Below are positions 35,090 through 44,343 of a DNA stretch of 64,000 nt, piece after piece (position 1 is the first letter of the stretch; each line of letters begins with the position of its first letter). This DNA comes from Peribacillus huizhouensis (GTDB lineage Bacteria; Bacillota; Bacilli; Bacillales; DSM-1321). The notes beneath the pieces were generated by a model. It searched no databases and was not told where the DNA came from. It was given only the letters and a program-made list of their open reading frames with translations. The stretch spans positions 225,899-289,898 of the forward strand of contig NZ_JACJHX010000002.1 of the NCBI RefSeq assembly GCF_014138605.1, in the 5' to 3' direction. Made by a program: the position numbers and the translations under genes.

Positions 35090-35239
35090 TTAGCTCGCAA
35101 TTACAGGATTTCCATTTTCATCTACAGGAATTGGACTACCAGCAACAAAATTACCATCAAAATGTTTCCCCGAAGTACTAGCCATTGTCATATTCACATC
35201 AAGCACTTCCAATACGGGTTTTTGCCATTCTTTTCTCAT
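35090..35239 (-). CDS. Lasso peptide precursor (paeninodin type), 49 residues
   Basis: ATG 35239 has AAGGGAGGTGAGAAG directly in front. The leader MRKEWQKPVLEVLDVNMTM carries the P-VLEVLDV recognition motif and the Thr at -2. The predicted 30-residue core starts ASTSGKHFD: Ala1 and Asp9 fit a 9-residue macrolactam ring, as in paeninodin. The remaining tail, GNFVAGSPIPVDENG then NPVIAS, ends in Ser, the residue phosphorylated by PadeK-type kinases. Gene position between cyclase and kinase, and the ring geometry, make this a confident lasso precursor. The mature sequence itself is inference. Confidence 0.9.
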   Translation of the reverse strand: MRKEWQKPVLEVLDVNMTMASTSGKHFDGNFVAGSPIPVDENGNPVIAS

Positions 35240-35253
35240 CTTCTCACCTCCCT

Positions 35254-37194
35254 TCAAGTAAATTTTTTTAGAAAACGGTAAACTATTACACTGCGCATTA
35301 AAATCCTATAGTCAAAATTTGTGAAATATTCTGGACGAGCTCCATCTTTAACCGTTATCAAAGCTGATTTTATTTTTTGACCATCTATAAATTCTAATAT
35401 TCGCTTATCCATACTTAGTTGAGTAACCTCATCAATAAATGTATTCCAATATGGAATCATCCGATGAACCCAATCAGCTGCTTGCACCCCAAATACTCGC
35501 TGATTCAACCTGATTTTTTCGGGTAAAATTTTTTCTGTAGATCTCCGGATAAGGGCCCGGTCTAATCCATTTTGTACACATTGCTCTTCTGGTACTGACA
35601 AACAAAAGCGGACTACACGCAGATCATTGGTTGGATCACGTTTCCAGAGTGCATGACGTAAGGATAGTTTAGAGTCAAGTGTATTACCTGCATTCCAAGG
35701 AAGCATGTCCTCAAAAAGTACTCTCCTCTGTTCATATAAATTGGGACTGGAAATCCATCCGGTTCGATCAATACCATGTTTTTTAAGTTTATTAAAAATA
35801 CCAGTCCGTTCTGCAAAATCCGAATTAATTAACACCGGAAGTTCAGCGGGCGCCCCTTTGGACATAATTTGATTAATAATTGGAAATCCGATTTTGACGA
35901 TCTCAGGTAACCGCCGAAGACTACGTCCACCTACGTTTTTGCTATATTGATTCAATTCTTGATAGAGCCGTAGCCATTTTAACTTTTTTAATAAGGTGGC
36001 ATAGTAGTCTTCTGCCGAACCCCAGGATATAGTAAAATTCCCTCTATCTCCGTTTAGGAGCACTCCTATGCCAGCTTCTTCTGCCTTTTCAAACATTCCT
36101 TTTAACCAAAAAGAATTCTCCAAAAATTTATAGGGCATCTCCATAACGTCAAGTAAATCGTCAAGTTCCGAATAAGAATTTTTCCCTTCAAAATCCAAAT
36201 AATGGTCAGTAATCCCTCCAACATGCTGTACGGTTGTTTTAATAAACGGCCTTTCATCAGGCATAAATAGTTTATGTGTAAAGTCCTCAAAATCACTCGG
36301 AGGAATATAACTAAATGTGTGTAATGTTTTTTTTCTCTCTCGCAATTCTCTAGCAGCAAAACCAACGACTGAACCCGAATCCAAGCCTCCACTTAACTGC
36401 GAGCCCACTTTGTGATGCGTACGCAACCTAGAAGTGACTGCTTTTTGAAAAACATCCTGAAATGCTTCGATATAATCGTTATCAGACTTTAATTTTAATT
36501 GTTTTTCTGATGTAAAGGTGCCATATCTATTAATCTTAATTTTATCTTTATATACCGTAATCGAATGAAATGGAGGTATTTGCTCTATATGACGATAAGG
36601 CGTCATACGCGCATCTACTGTATCTATCATCCCAGTAATAGCCAAATATTCAGAAAGCCACTGTTCATTTAGTATCACATCAACATACGGTAAATTTAAT
36701 AATGGTTCTATCGTTGTACAAAAAGCAAAGTGAGACTGATTCCGATAGTAATAAAGTGTCCGATATCCAGAAGGATCCCTAGCACCAAAAAGTTGTTGAT
36801 TTTTCTCGTCCCAAATCATAAAGGCGTAGTCACCTATTAAATATTTGGGTGATTCTTCTCCCCATTTATAATAAGCAAGTAAAATTAATTGACTATCAGG
36901 CATCGTTTTTCTAAGGTTTCGATCAACTTGTAATCGTTCAAATAATTCTTCACGATTATCAATAATTGCATCAACTGTAATAGCTAGCTGTCTCTCATGA
37001 TCATAATAAGGCAACTGTTCTCCTATTGACTCTGGTGTGATCCATTGTGCATGACAGCCCAGAAAAACCTTATCTGAATGCCATATTTGGATATCATCTG
37101 CAGGGTATTTCTGTAATGCTGTCATTAAACCTTGCCCCTGCTGAAGATTTACTGGTTCTTCATTTAAATGATAAATTCCGGTTATAGCACTCAT
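35254..37194 (-). CDS. Lasso cyclase (C protein, asparagine synthetase-like)
   Basis: A 646-residue asparagine-synthetase-like enzyme that adenylates Asp9 and forms the macrolactam with Ala1. The N-terminal glutaminase-like domain starts MSAITGIYHLN and lacks the catalytic Cys2 of true asparagine synthetases. The ATP pyrophosphatase loop SGGLDSGS is at about 268-275. ATG 37194 is preceded by AAGGAGAAGT. Unlike typical paeninodin order (A first), this gene precedes the precursor by 14 bases, so the cyclase is encoded first in the transcript. Confidence 0.93.
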   Translation of the reverse strand: MSAITGIYHLNEEPVNLQQGQGLMTALQKYPADDIQIWHSDKVFLGCHAQWITPESIGEQLPYYDHERQLAITVDAIIDNREELFERLQVDRNLRKTMPDSQLILLAYYKWGEESPKYLIGDYAFMIWDEKNQQLFGARDPSGYRTLYYYRNQSHFAFCTTIEPLLNLPYVDVILNEQWLSEYLAITGMIDTVDARMTPYRHIEQIPPFHSITVYKDKIKINRYGTFTSEKQLKLKSDNDYIEAFQDVFQKAVTSRLRTHHKVGSQLSGGLDSGSVVGFAARELRERKKTLHTFSYIPPSDFEDFTHKLFMPDERPFIKTTVQHVGGITDHYLDFEGKNSYSELDDLLDVMEMPYKFLENSFWLKGMFEKAEEAGIGVLLNGDRGNFTISWGSAEDYYATLLKKLKWLRLYQELNQYSKNVGGRSLRRLPEIVKIGFPIINQIMSKGAPAELPVLINSDFAERTGIFNKLKKHGIDRTGWISSPNLYEQRRVLFEDMLPWNAGNTLDSKLSLRHALWKRDPTNDLRVVRFCLSVPEEQCVQNGLDRALIRRSTEKILPEKIRLNQRVFGVQAADWVHRMIPYWNTFIDEVTQLSMDKRILEFIDGQKIKSALITVKDGARPEYFTNFDYRILMRSVIVYRFLKKFT

Positions 37195-37453
37195 TTACTT
37201 CTCCTTCTTACTTTCTTAATAATAATTTCTTCTACAAACAGTATGATTATCCGTAATTAATTTTATGTAGTTATGTCTTTGATCTCCACCTATCTAGCAT
37301 TTCAAATGTCTTTACTTTTTTATCTAAATTGTTTGGATACCAGTTAAAAAGTGTTACGCTTTATTTTTAATAAAATTGTGAACAGTTTTAGATAGAGAAT
37401 AATAAATTCTTTACAAGAAACATTTTGTTCGTTATAAAGAATTTGATACCATA

Positions 37454-37482
37454 AAATTATCATTTTTTTTTACTTTTGTCAA
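37454..37482 (-). promoter_or_regulatory. Sigma-A promoter of the lasso operon
   Basis: TTGACA (37477-37482) with TAATTT (17-base spacing) or GATAAT (15-base spacing) at 37454-37461 on the minus strand. About 260 bases of untranslated leader separate it from the cyclase gene. No hairpin control element was recognised there. Confidence 0.6.
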
Positions 37483-38100
37483 TATTTTCCGTCATTACAA
37501 TTCCGTTTTTCTATTGTTTCATTAATTAAAGTTTTAGAGCAAAATAGCTTTGAGACTTCCATAGAAAAAGTCCCAAATGTATTGGGCATATGCAAGGAAA
37601 TTTGAAGAAGATGGGAAGTTAAAAGACGTTTATGACTTTGTGGGAGGATTAGGTTATTCCAGTATGAAAAACTGTTGAGTTTACAATAAGCATGAATTTA
37701 GAAATTCTAATGAAATGTCATATGTGTACCTGAGCTGATCACTCTATGACAATACGATAACAGCAGTAATCAAATATACAGCAGTCGAAATACGATGTAA
37801 TTGAGCGAAATTTTTATTTAATCTTTGTTTATTATGAGTTGTACGAAGGTAATTAGACCTCAAACAAAAAGGAACGTTGAGAACGTGGTTAGTTATATGA
37901 AGAAAAGTTTTAACAAGCATAAACATCTACCCACTCTTCGCTCTTTAAATGATAATGTTAGAAAAAACAGCAAATAAAACGTCCTATTGTACACTGGAAA
38001 TTACGTGAGGTTAGTAGACTTTCATTAGTTTCATACATAGGGAAGCATTGTGTTGTACCGTAACTTTCGGTTTTGTTAGTCAATAAGGAATATTAAAAAA
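37483..38100. other. Spacer with short gene fragments
   Basis: At 37577-37678 the plus strand reads MYWAYARKFEEDGKLKDVYD then FVGGLGYSSMKNC, a protein-like fragment without ribosome binding site or known family. The rest is AT-rich with many stops and no supported gene. The minus-strand 60-codon frame at 37744-37926 is not convincing. Confidence 0.4.
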
Positions 38101-38580
38101 ATCGCTAGATCATCAAGAAATCTTGATGAATTCGAGTGCATAGCTAAGCATCCTTTATTAATTGGAAATGCAGAGGCACATTTGAAGCTAGAACAGAATA
38201 AAAAAGGATTGAACGATACAACTCAAGGCTTAACTTCAAGTCCCAATCAATCATCCTTTGGGCTTGAAGTGGAGCAACATCTCCTACTAGACTATGAACC
38301 AAGGGAGCGGCAGTGGATGATTACTTACCATCTAGCTGAACTACTAATTAAAGTTGGATGAGACCATAATTCTGAGTTTCTTAACACTTTTCTATAAAAT
38401 GAAATTGAATTCTGAAAATCTACAGCTTTAGTTAATAGTCTAAAAAAAGCAAAACTTGCGTTCAATGCTGTTCATAACTTTGATTTTGACCTTCATCCGA
38501 GTATTAGTGAAAAAAGAATAAGAGAGTTAAGTCTCATCTATCAACAGCCTTTTCTAAAGTAACAATTATAAAAGGCTCAG
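38101..38580 (+). mobile_element. IS21-family remnant (istA end and istB start)
   Basis: The plus-strand frame is open from 38101 to about 38360 (ECIAKHPLLIGNAEAHLKLE and LLLDYEPRERQWMITYHL), then continues in the same frame through four stops. It contains DHNSEFLNTFL, NSLKKAKLAFNAVHNFDFDL and HPSISEKRIREL, which resembles the N-terminus of IstB helpers of IS21 elements. It is dead: stops, no P-loop and no ends recognised. Confidence 0.5.
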
Positions 38581-39200
38581 CACTCTTTATAGGAGCTGAC
38601 GACATTATTAGTGAATTTAAGAAAGGAGAGTAACGAGTGCTTATTAATAGGTTATTAAACCCAGACATTTTGTCTACCGTTGAACTAGGTTATCTCCCCT
38701 TTGATAATTTTATATACTTTCAGCTCACTTCTAATGTTATGAGAAAGGTGGATTCTTAATTCTTACTTTAAATAAATCGCTAATTAAATGGATGAGGATA
38801 TTTGATGATGAATTAGCAACAGCAATTCTATAACGATTTTTATAAATTTCCACAATATTTAACATTAAAGAAGATTCTTATAGGCCTGGTGAGATGCAAA
38901 AGCTGGCATACAGCCAGCTTTTCTTAAGACGTTGATAATAGGAATTTTAAACACGTTGTTGACAGTTATAAACTGATCGGTACTTGCTCATAGCCAACAT
39001 TCAAAATAAGAAAAATATCGCACATAGATAGAATGCTCAGTCGTTAATAAAGTACATTTTCAATATGTTATTAGATTGGAGTATCTACGATTTTTTTGCA
39101 ACTCAAGAATTCAATTGAGAAAATTGTCTATTTCCTTTCTATATATCCTGAGACAGTCGAAACTCTAACTGTTAACTTCAGTATCGACCTACTTACATTT
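38581..39200. other. Spacer with bidirectional terminator
   Basis: AAAAGCTGGC/GCCAGCTTTTC at 38898-38923 is a strong hairpin with T runs on both sides, separating the IS debris (plus strand) from the beta-helix gene (minus strand). The rest holds no supported gene. Confidence 0.65.
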
Positions 39201-41030
39201 TTAAATTAAAGTCGTTATTAAAGTACCGTCATCATTGACACTTAATTTATAATTCAAATTATTCGGCGATACAAGAATTGTACTGAATTGAACAGATTTA
39301 TCAAATTGTTGAAACGGTCGAACAGGACTGTTTACAATGTCGTATACTTCACTAATTGACAATTTCCTTTGGAAAAATCCAGCCATTGAAATGATACCTT
39401 CATTAGTATTAGTCTTGTGTTCACGACCTGTTATTAATGCACTAGTCGGTGTTGTAACAGGAAAATTGTTATTAAAGTGTAGTCTAGCGGTTTCCCCATA
39501 TGGATCTAAAAGTTCAACTATCCTTTCAGTAGGATCTACATAAATAAATTGCCATATGTTCTTTGTCGTCTTGGAAGTGTATCGACCAGATGGCTTAGAT
39601 CTAGGCCACTCTGCAAAAACACCGTTATATAACCCTGCACTTATTGAACTAACTGTAGCTCCTACACTAAAATATTTGTTTTCGTTAGAATTAGATAGAT
39701 ATAATCCTATAGTTGAAGCATTCTCATTTTCAATAGAGAACACACTATAGTTATAAATAAACGTATAAGGTTGTGTCCAATCTACCGTATCGATCGGTAT
39801 AGAAATTTTTCTACCATCTGAATGTTTAAAATGAACTCCAGTTCCCCAACTTCCATCTTTAACCCACGTAGGCGTACCTTGCAATGTTATATGTTTCTTA
39901 TTTCCGGACTTATCTAATACAGTGGAGCCGCTACCTTCATTAAAAAACCACATAGCTTTCAATTCATTATCTTCTTTCATAGGATTTTTCGTTAAATCAC
40001 TATAAGGAGATGCTTGACCAGTATCAGTGAATATTGTAGCTCCTTCCGATATTTTATTTATAAAGGTGCCATGAGAATTAATATGAGCTGTTCCAGAAAG
40101 AATTTCTATGTGAGTTTTAGTATTTTCAATCCAAAACTTTTCAAAGTAATTTCTTATTCCTTTTGCAGAATAAATTGCTGTGTCACAGTCACTTAATTGT
40201 CCATGACTAAAATTATTTACAGATCCATTTTCTATATATATACCGTAAGAATTCGACTCTGACATACTATAACCTCTTATAAACTTAATTAGAAAACTAT
40301 TTCCATTAGGTGATGGATATCCCTTCGTTCCTTTTGACTTTAGATAAATGCCCTTTTTTTTGAAATAGTAAATATACAAATTAGACACATCTGATACATA
40401 GACTCCGCCCTCAAATACAATCCCATTTTCAGGAAAGAACATTGAGACATTATCAATTGTAATTAACAAGCTATCTTTCACATAAATACCAGTGTACTTA
40501 TCTTTAGATGATGCTGTATGTTCAATTTTTATATCTTTAATAACATGTGACTGTCCGTTAACTATCTCTATCACGTTTCCCTTGTGTCGTGGACAAATGA
40601 CTGTATTCCTATTTCCAGCTCCACGTAACTCAAAACCTTGTTTTGATGGTATTGATAAAGGTGCTGTAATTGTATAGTAACCTGATGGTAAATAGACATT
40701 CTTGTTATTAGTAGAAGCATAGTTAATAATTTCTTGCAGTATGGTTGTGTTTTCGCTATCGGTCTTATTGGGACCATAGGCTATTAATGGTGATGGTGGA
40801 AAAAGTACATTTACGAATTGAGATTGTATCTGTTTTTCTATTTCCGCTGATTTTTCCGCTAGTGCCTTCATTTCATTAACAAGCGACTTTCCTGCCCTAT
40901 CATTATTGGATGAATCATTTTGGACTAACACTATATTTCCATTCTCTTTTTTTACTTTATATCCAAAATACCCAAAAAAGAAAGTGAAAATAAAAAACAA
41001 GATTTTCTGTAATAAGCCCCTTCTATTCAT
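39201..41030 (-). CDS. Membrane-anchored beta-helix/LamG protein (polysaccharide-active candidate)
   Basis: A 609-residue protein. Order: N-terminal signal anchor (residues ~6-24), a coiled linker (about 40-70), a right-handed beta-helix of the pectate-lyase/tailspike type (about 80-320, repeats such as GIYVKDSLLITIDNVSMFF and NGIVFEGG), a LamG-like beta-sandwich (about 350-570, LKAMWFFNEGSGSTVLDKSG), and a C-terminal SPNNLNYKLSVNDDGTL motif seen on phage tail proteins. It may bind or cleave a surface polysaccharide. A close paralogue without the anchor lies at 41916-43544. Catalytic residues are not assigned. Confidence 0.78.
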   Translation of the reverse strand: MNRRGLLQKILFFIFTFFFGYFGYKVKKENGNIVLVQNDSSNNDRAGKSLVNEMKALAEKSAEIEKQIQSQFVNVLFPPSPLIAYGPNKTDSENTTILQEIINYASTNNKNVYLPSGYYTITAPLSIPSKQGFELRGAGNRNTVICPRHKGNVIEIVNGQSHVIKDIKIEHTASSKDKYTGIYVKDSLLITIDNVSMFFPENGIVFEGGVYVSDVSNLYIYYFKKKGIYLKSKGTKGYPSPNGNSFLIKFIRGYSMSESNSYGIYIENGSVNNFSHGQLSDCDTAIYSAKGIRNYFEKFWIENTKTHIEILSGTAHINSHGTFINKISEGATIFTDTGQASPYSDLTKNPMKEDNELKAMWFFNEGSGSTVLDKSGNKKHITLQGTPTWVKDGSWGTGVHFKHSDGRKISIPIDTVDWTQPYTFIYNYSVFSIENENASTIGLYLSNSNENKYFSVGATVSSISAGLYNGVFAEWPRSKPSGRYTSKTTKNIWQFIYVDPTERIVELLDPYGETARLHFNNNFPVTTPTSALITGREHKTNTNEGIISMAGFFQRKLSISEVYDIVNSPVRPFQQFDKSVQFSTILVSPNNLNYKLSVNDDGTLITTLI

Positions 41031-41122
41031 TGTATATCATCCCTTTCATAACTTTATTTTTATTCATCTGAGGTAATTTCATAAATTTCAGCCCTAATAT
41101 GCCAAGGCTTTCAAAACATAAA

Positions 41123-41684
41123 AATGGAAGTACCTCCCCAAATATCGAAATAGTTAGTTACTACACTAAACTATAATAATGGGAGGAATACTTCCTATAT
41201 CTTTAATAAGACAAGGAATCCTGTTTGACCCGCAAGATCTTTTGGATTTAGAAACTACTCAATGTTATGAAACTGTTATTGCAGCTACTGGTCTTGATTT
41301 GATTCTCCAGGGAGTAAAGAAAAAATCACGATTTGGAGCATCAGTCGAACTCAACTACGTTGCCATGACTATCTCTATGGTTGTTAGATTTGTGGAGAGA
41401 ATTCCAACGATAAAAACTTAATTAAACGTTTATACCATGACTTATTATTTAAGTTAAATTGCGGATTCCTCGTCTCTGACGACTCCATCTGAGTCAGCTT
41501 AACCTAGGCTCCATCGAAACTGAGCGAATCCTATGTGCTGGAAAAGGCACAAGGTTCTCTATTACATCAAGCAATAGCTGAAGGATTTATTACCGATGAT
41601 ACAGTTTCCATTTATGAAGCGCATTTTAAGCTTGGGGACCCACATGAAGTAGAACCTCATTTTTCTCTTCTTAGATTTGACTAA
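41123..41684 (+). mobile_element. IS1182-like transposase remnant (N-terminal part)
   Basis: After a terminal hairpin-like end (GGAAGTACCTCCCCA paired with TGGGAGGAATACTTCC) the plus strand encodes QGILFDPQDLLDLE, VELNYVAMTISMVVRFVERI, then in a shifted frame SESYVLEKAQGSLLHQAIAE and GFITDDTVSIYEAHF. A related, longer copy lies at 44344-45540. The frame is broken and the C-terminal two thirds are missing. Confidence 0.7.
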
Positions 41685-41835
41685 TTTTTGTTTTAGTAAA
41701 TCGAATGGTATATTGTTTTAATGAGAATACATTTGTATTTCATTATGTAGTTTTGTGGTGCTATCAACTTTAGAGTATACAGATATTTTTCACACACAAT
41801 TTTTTCTATTAAGATCAAATTATAGTGTTGAAACC

Positions 41836-41864
41836 CAAAAAAACACCAACTATTCAGCGGTGTT
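41836..41864 (-). terminator. Terminator after the second beta-helix gene
   Basis: AACACC...GGTGTT stem followed by TTTTTTTGGG on the minus strand, about 50 bases after the gene stop. Confidence 0.7.
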
Positions 41865-41915
41865 CATATTGGGTTGATTCCTTCTGGGCTAAGCCTTTAT
41901 TATCACCCTGTATAC

Positions 41916-43544
41916 CTATAGCTTAGTAATTACTATTTTACCCGTATCATCCACAGAAATTTTAAAACTATGTCCATTAGGGGAAATAAAAGTTTTTGAT
42001 TTTGTTATTTTTTCATTCATCTCAATAAAGGGTCTTTCTACACTGTTAACTATATCAAGAACTTCTTTTTTAGAAAGTTTTCTTTGATAAAACATTGACA
42101 TTGACATTATACCAATCGTCGGGTTGGTTACTACAATTGGTCTACCCGATAAATATAATTGGATAACACTAGATGAATCTTTTATAGCAATCGGGATAGA
42201 GGTAGTCATACCAACAGATTTATCCCGAGTAGGGTCAATTACCTCCACATAATTTATTGAGGGGTCAACGTAAATAAATACCCACTGAAAGTTGTTAAAA
42301 CTTCCAGTTCCATATCCCAAAGTCTGATCGCTGTGAAGATTCGAGCCTAAAGAATTATCATGATTTACTACTTGTAAATAGGAATCGTGTAAAATAAAGG
42401 AGATATACTTTTCTCCCCCATCTATGAATAGACCAAATTGAGGGTAATCACTGTTTCCTTTATCTTCTATTTTGGCTAGTATACCAAAGGTATATCCTTT
42501 GCTCCAATCTAACACATTCGATGGCGCAATGATTCTATTGCCAGTCTGATTGTTAAACCTAATTGATTTCCCCCATTTACCTTCGTCGGTCCACTCTGGC
42601 GTGCCCAATAACTGCAGATGTTTTTGGTTCCCGGATTTATCTATCACTAAGTTACCTTCGGCTTCGTTGAAAAAATATAACCCTTTTAAATTCTTAGTGA
42701 TATTAGGAGACTCATTTTGGAAGAATGAATAAGGACCTACATCACCAGTTAATGTTTCAATAATGGCACCCTCTAAAAGAATATTTCCAACTAATCCGTG
42801 ACATTCCATGTAGTTTATCCCTGATATAGCTTTTACTGCATTTTTTGTGTGTTCTACCCAGATATTCCTAAAGTAATTTCTGCTTGCGTTTTCTAAATAA
42901 AACGCGACGTCAGAATGGCTTATCTGACCACCCCTAAATTCGTTAAGAATACCGCTTTCAATGTGGACGCCTATCGTTCCTAGCGTCGCACCATTATCAC
43001 TCGTCACCATCTTTATTTCAAAAGTATTGGAATTAGGTGCTGTACCATCTAAAGATTTTTTAAGATAAATTCCCTTATTGATGAAATTTAATATGATAAT
43101 ATCCCTTGCATTTACGTAATATACGCTACCTTCCAATGTAATACCATTTTTAGGATACATTATATGAACATTATCGATGGATACCGAGTGTGCATTTGTA
43201 ATATAAATTCCGGTAAATTTTTTCGAAAAACTACCAGTTGTATAAATCATAAGATCGCATATCCTGGACCCTTGAGATGATGTTTCAATAACATTACCAT
43301 TATGATACGGATTAATTACCGTTGCACGGTTTCCTTCACCTATTATTTCTAATCCTTGTCTACTTGCAGGCATTTTAATAGGTGAAGTGACTTTATACTC
43401 ACCCTTTGGTAAGAGCACCTTTGTAGGTCTTCCAGCTTCAGAGCAATAATTAATTGCTTCCTGTATAGAGTTAGTATCATCTACAATGCCATCACCTTTA
43501 GCTCCAAAATCCATTACACTAATAATACCCTTGAACCCAACCAA
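41916..43544 (-). CDS. Beta-helix/LamG protein, paralogue of the 39201-41030 product
   Basis: A 542-residue protein beginning directly with the beta-helix (MVGFKGIISVMDFGAKGDGI, the Pectate_lyase_3 opening motif). It continues with RQGLEIIGEGNRATVINPY, GIYITNAHSVSIDNVHIMY and a LamG-like domain opening LKGLYFFNEAEGNLVIDKSG. It ends in the same type of motif, SPNGHSFKISVDDTG. Line-by-line likeness to the neighbouring gene marks a tandem duplication, but this copy lacks a signal peptide or anchor. ATG 43544 has AAGGAGGCATAT upstream. How it would leave the cell is unclear. Confidence 0.78.
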   Translation of the reverse strand: MVGFKGIISVMDFGAKGDGIVDDTNSIQEAINYCSEAGRPTKVLLPKGEYKVTSPIKMPASRQGLEIIGEGNRATVINPYHNGNVIETSSQGSRICDLMIYTTGSFSKKFTGIYITNAHSVSIDNVHIMYPKNGITLEGSVYYVNARDIIILNFINKGIYLKKSLDGTAPNSNTFEIKMVTSDNGATLGTIGVHIESGILNEFRGGQISHSDVAFYLENASRNYFRNIWVEHTKNAVKAISGINYMECHGLVGNILLEGAIIETLTGDVGPYSFFQNESPNITKNLKGLYFFNEAEGNLVIDKSGNQKHLQLLGTPEWTDEGKWGKSIRFNNQTGNRIIAPSNVLDWSKGYTFGILAKIEDKGNSDYPQFGLFIDGGEKYISFILHDSYLQVVNHDNSLGSNLHSDQTLGYGTGSFNNFQWVFIYVDPSINYVEVIDPTRDKSVGMTTSIPIAIKDSSSVIQLYLSGRPIVVTNPTIGIMSMSMFYQRKLSKKEVLDIVNSVERPFIEMNEKITKSKTFISPNGHSFKISVDDTGKIVITKL

Positions 43545-44343
43545 TTTATATGCCTCCTTTTTATTACACCTTATTTGGAGTCAATAGTTTTCCCTTTCTA
43601 AAGTCCCGTAGTTCCCTATACCTTAACATTGTATTTTATCCTCTCATTAATTTCTCTGCTTTATATACTGAAATACTTGTATGTCAGATAATAATCAAAA
43701 TAGTGTAATCTTCTAATTTTGTGTTACCATGTTAAACATGATACTTTCGTTTCAATTTTGAAGTAATTTTACTTACAGCTTAATCTATTCTATGTACAAC
43801 CTTCTCAAATTGTAACGGCATGGAAGCCACTTTTGGTATTTGATAATTTAGATTTATGCAACTTTTCAATGGTTCGTTCAAAAAAATAGGCCACTCGATT
43901 TTCAAATTCACAACCCCTACCTTTATGAGAGAAAGTGACGTTGTAACTGAAAAGGATAATCAAAGTTGCTCTAAATCAAGTGCCCGCTGAACACTCAAGA
44001 TCCTATGATCGCTATCGTCTCTATATTGTGCCTAATCATTATCTTGAGGCACTTTTAAAGAAACCTCAAGAAGCTGACACTCATGCTTTCATTTGGATGA
44101 GATAACCGATGTGTATAGAAGCTTCATAAGAAAACCGTGAACAGTAAGGTCTTGCAGGAGAGGATAAGTCATCCCCCACCTTCGTCATCGAAAAGTTAGA
44201 ATAGAGACTTTAACAAAAGCATTTCTTTATGCAGAAACATCTCACATTTACAGGTATGAGGTTGTTTACAATAATATTCAAGGTTATATAAATAACGGAA
44301 TGATTTTTAAAAATCTCAGCCCTTGTGCTCAAGGCTTTTAAGC
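43545..44343. other. Intergenic region with faint IS debris
   Basis: No intact gene. Around 43960-44100 the plus strand reads VALNQVPAEHSRSYDRYRLY then HYLEALLKKPQEAD, reminiscent of the end of an IstA-type transposase. A relation to the IS21-like remnant at 38101 is possible but weak. Confidence 0.35.

Noticed and set aside
38898-38923. Hairpin as an attachment site
   Set aside because: Symmetrical stem with flanking T and A runs fits a bidirectional terminator.
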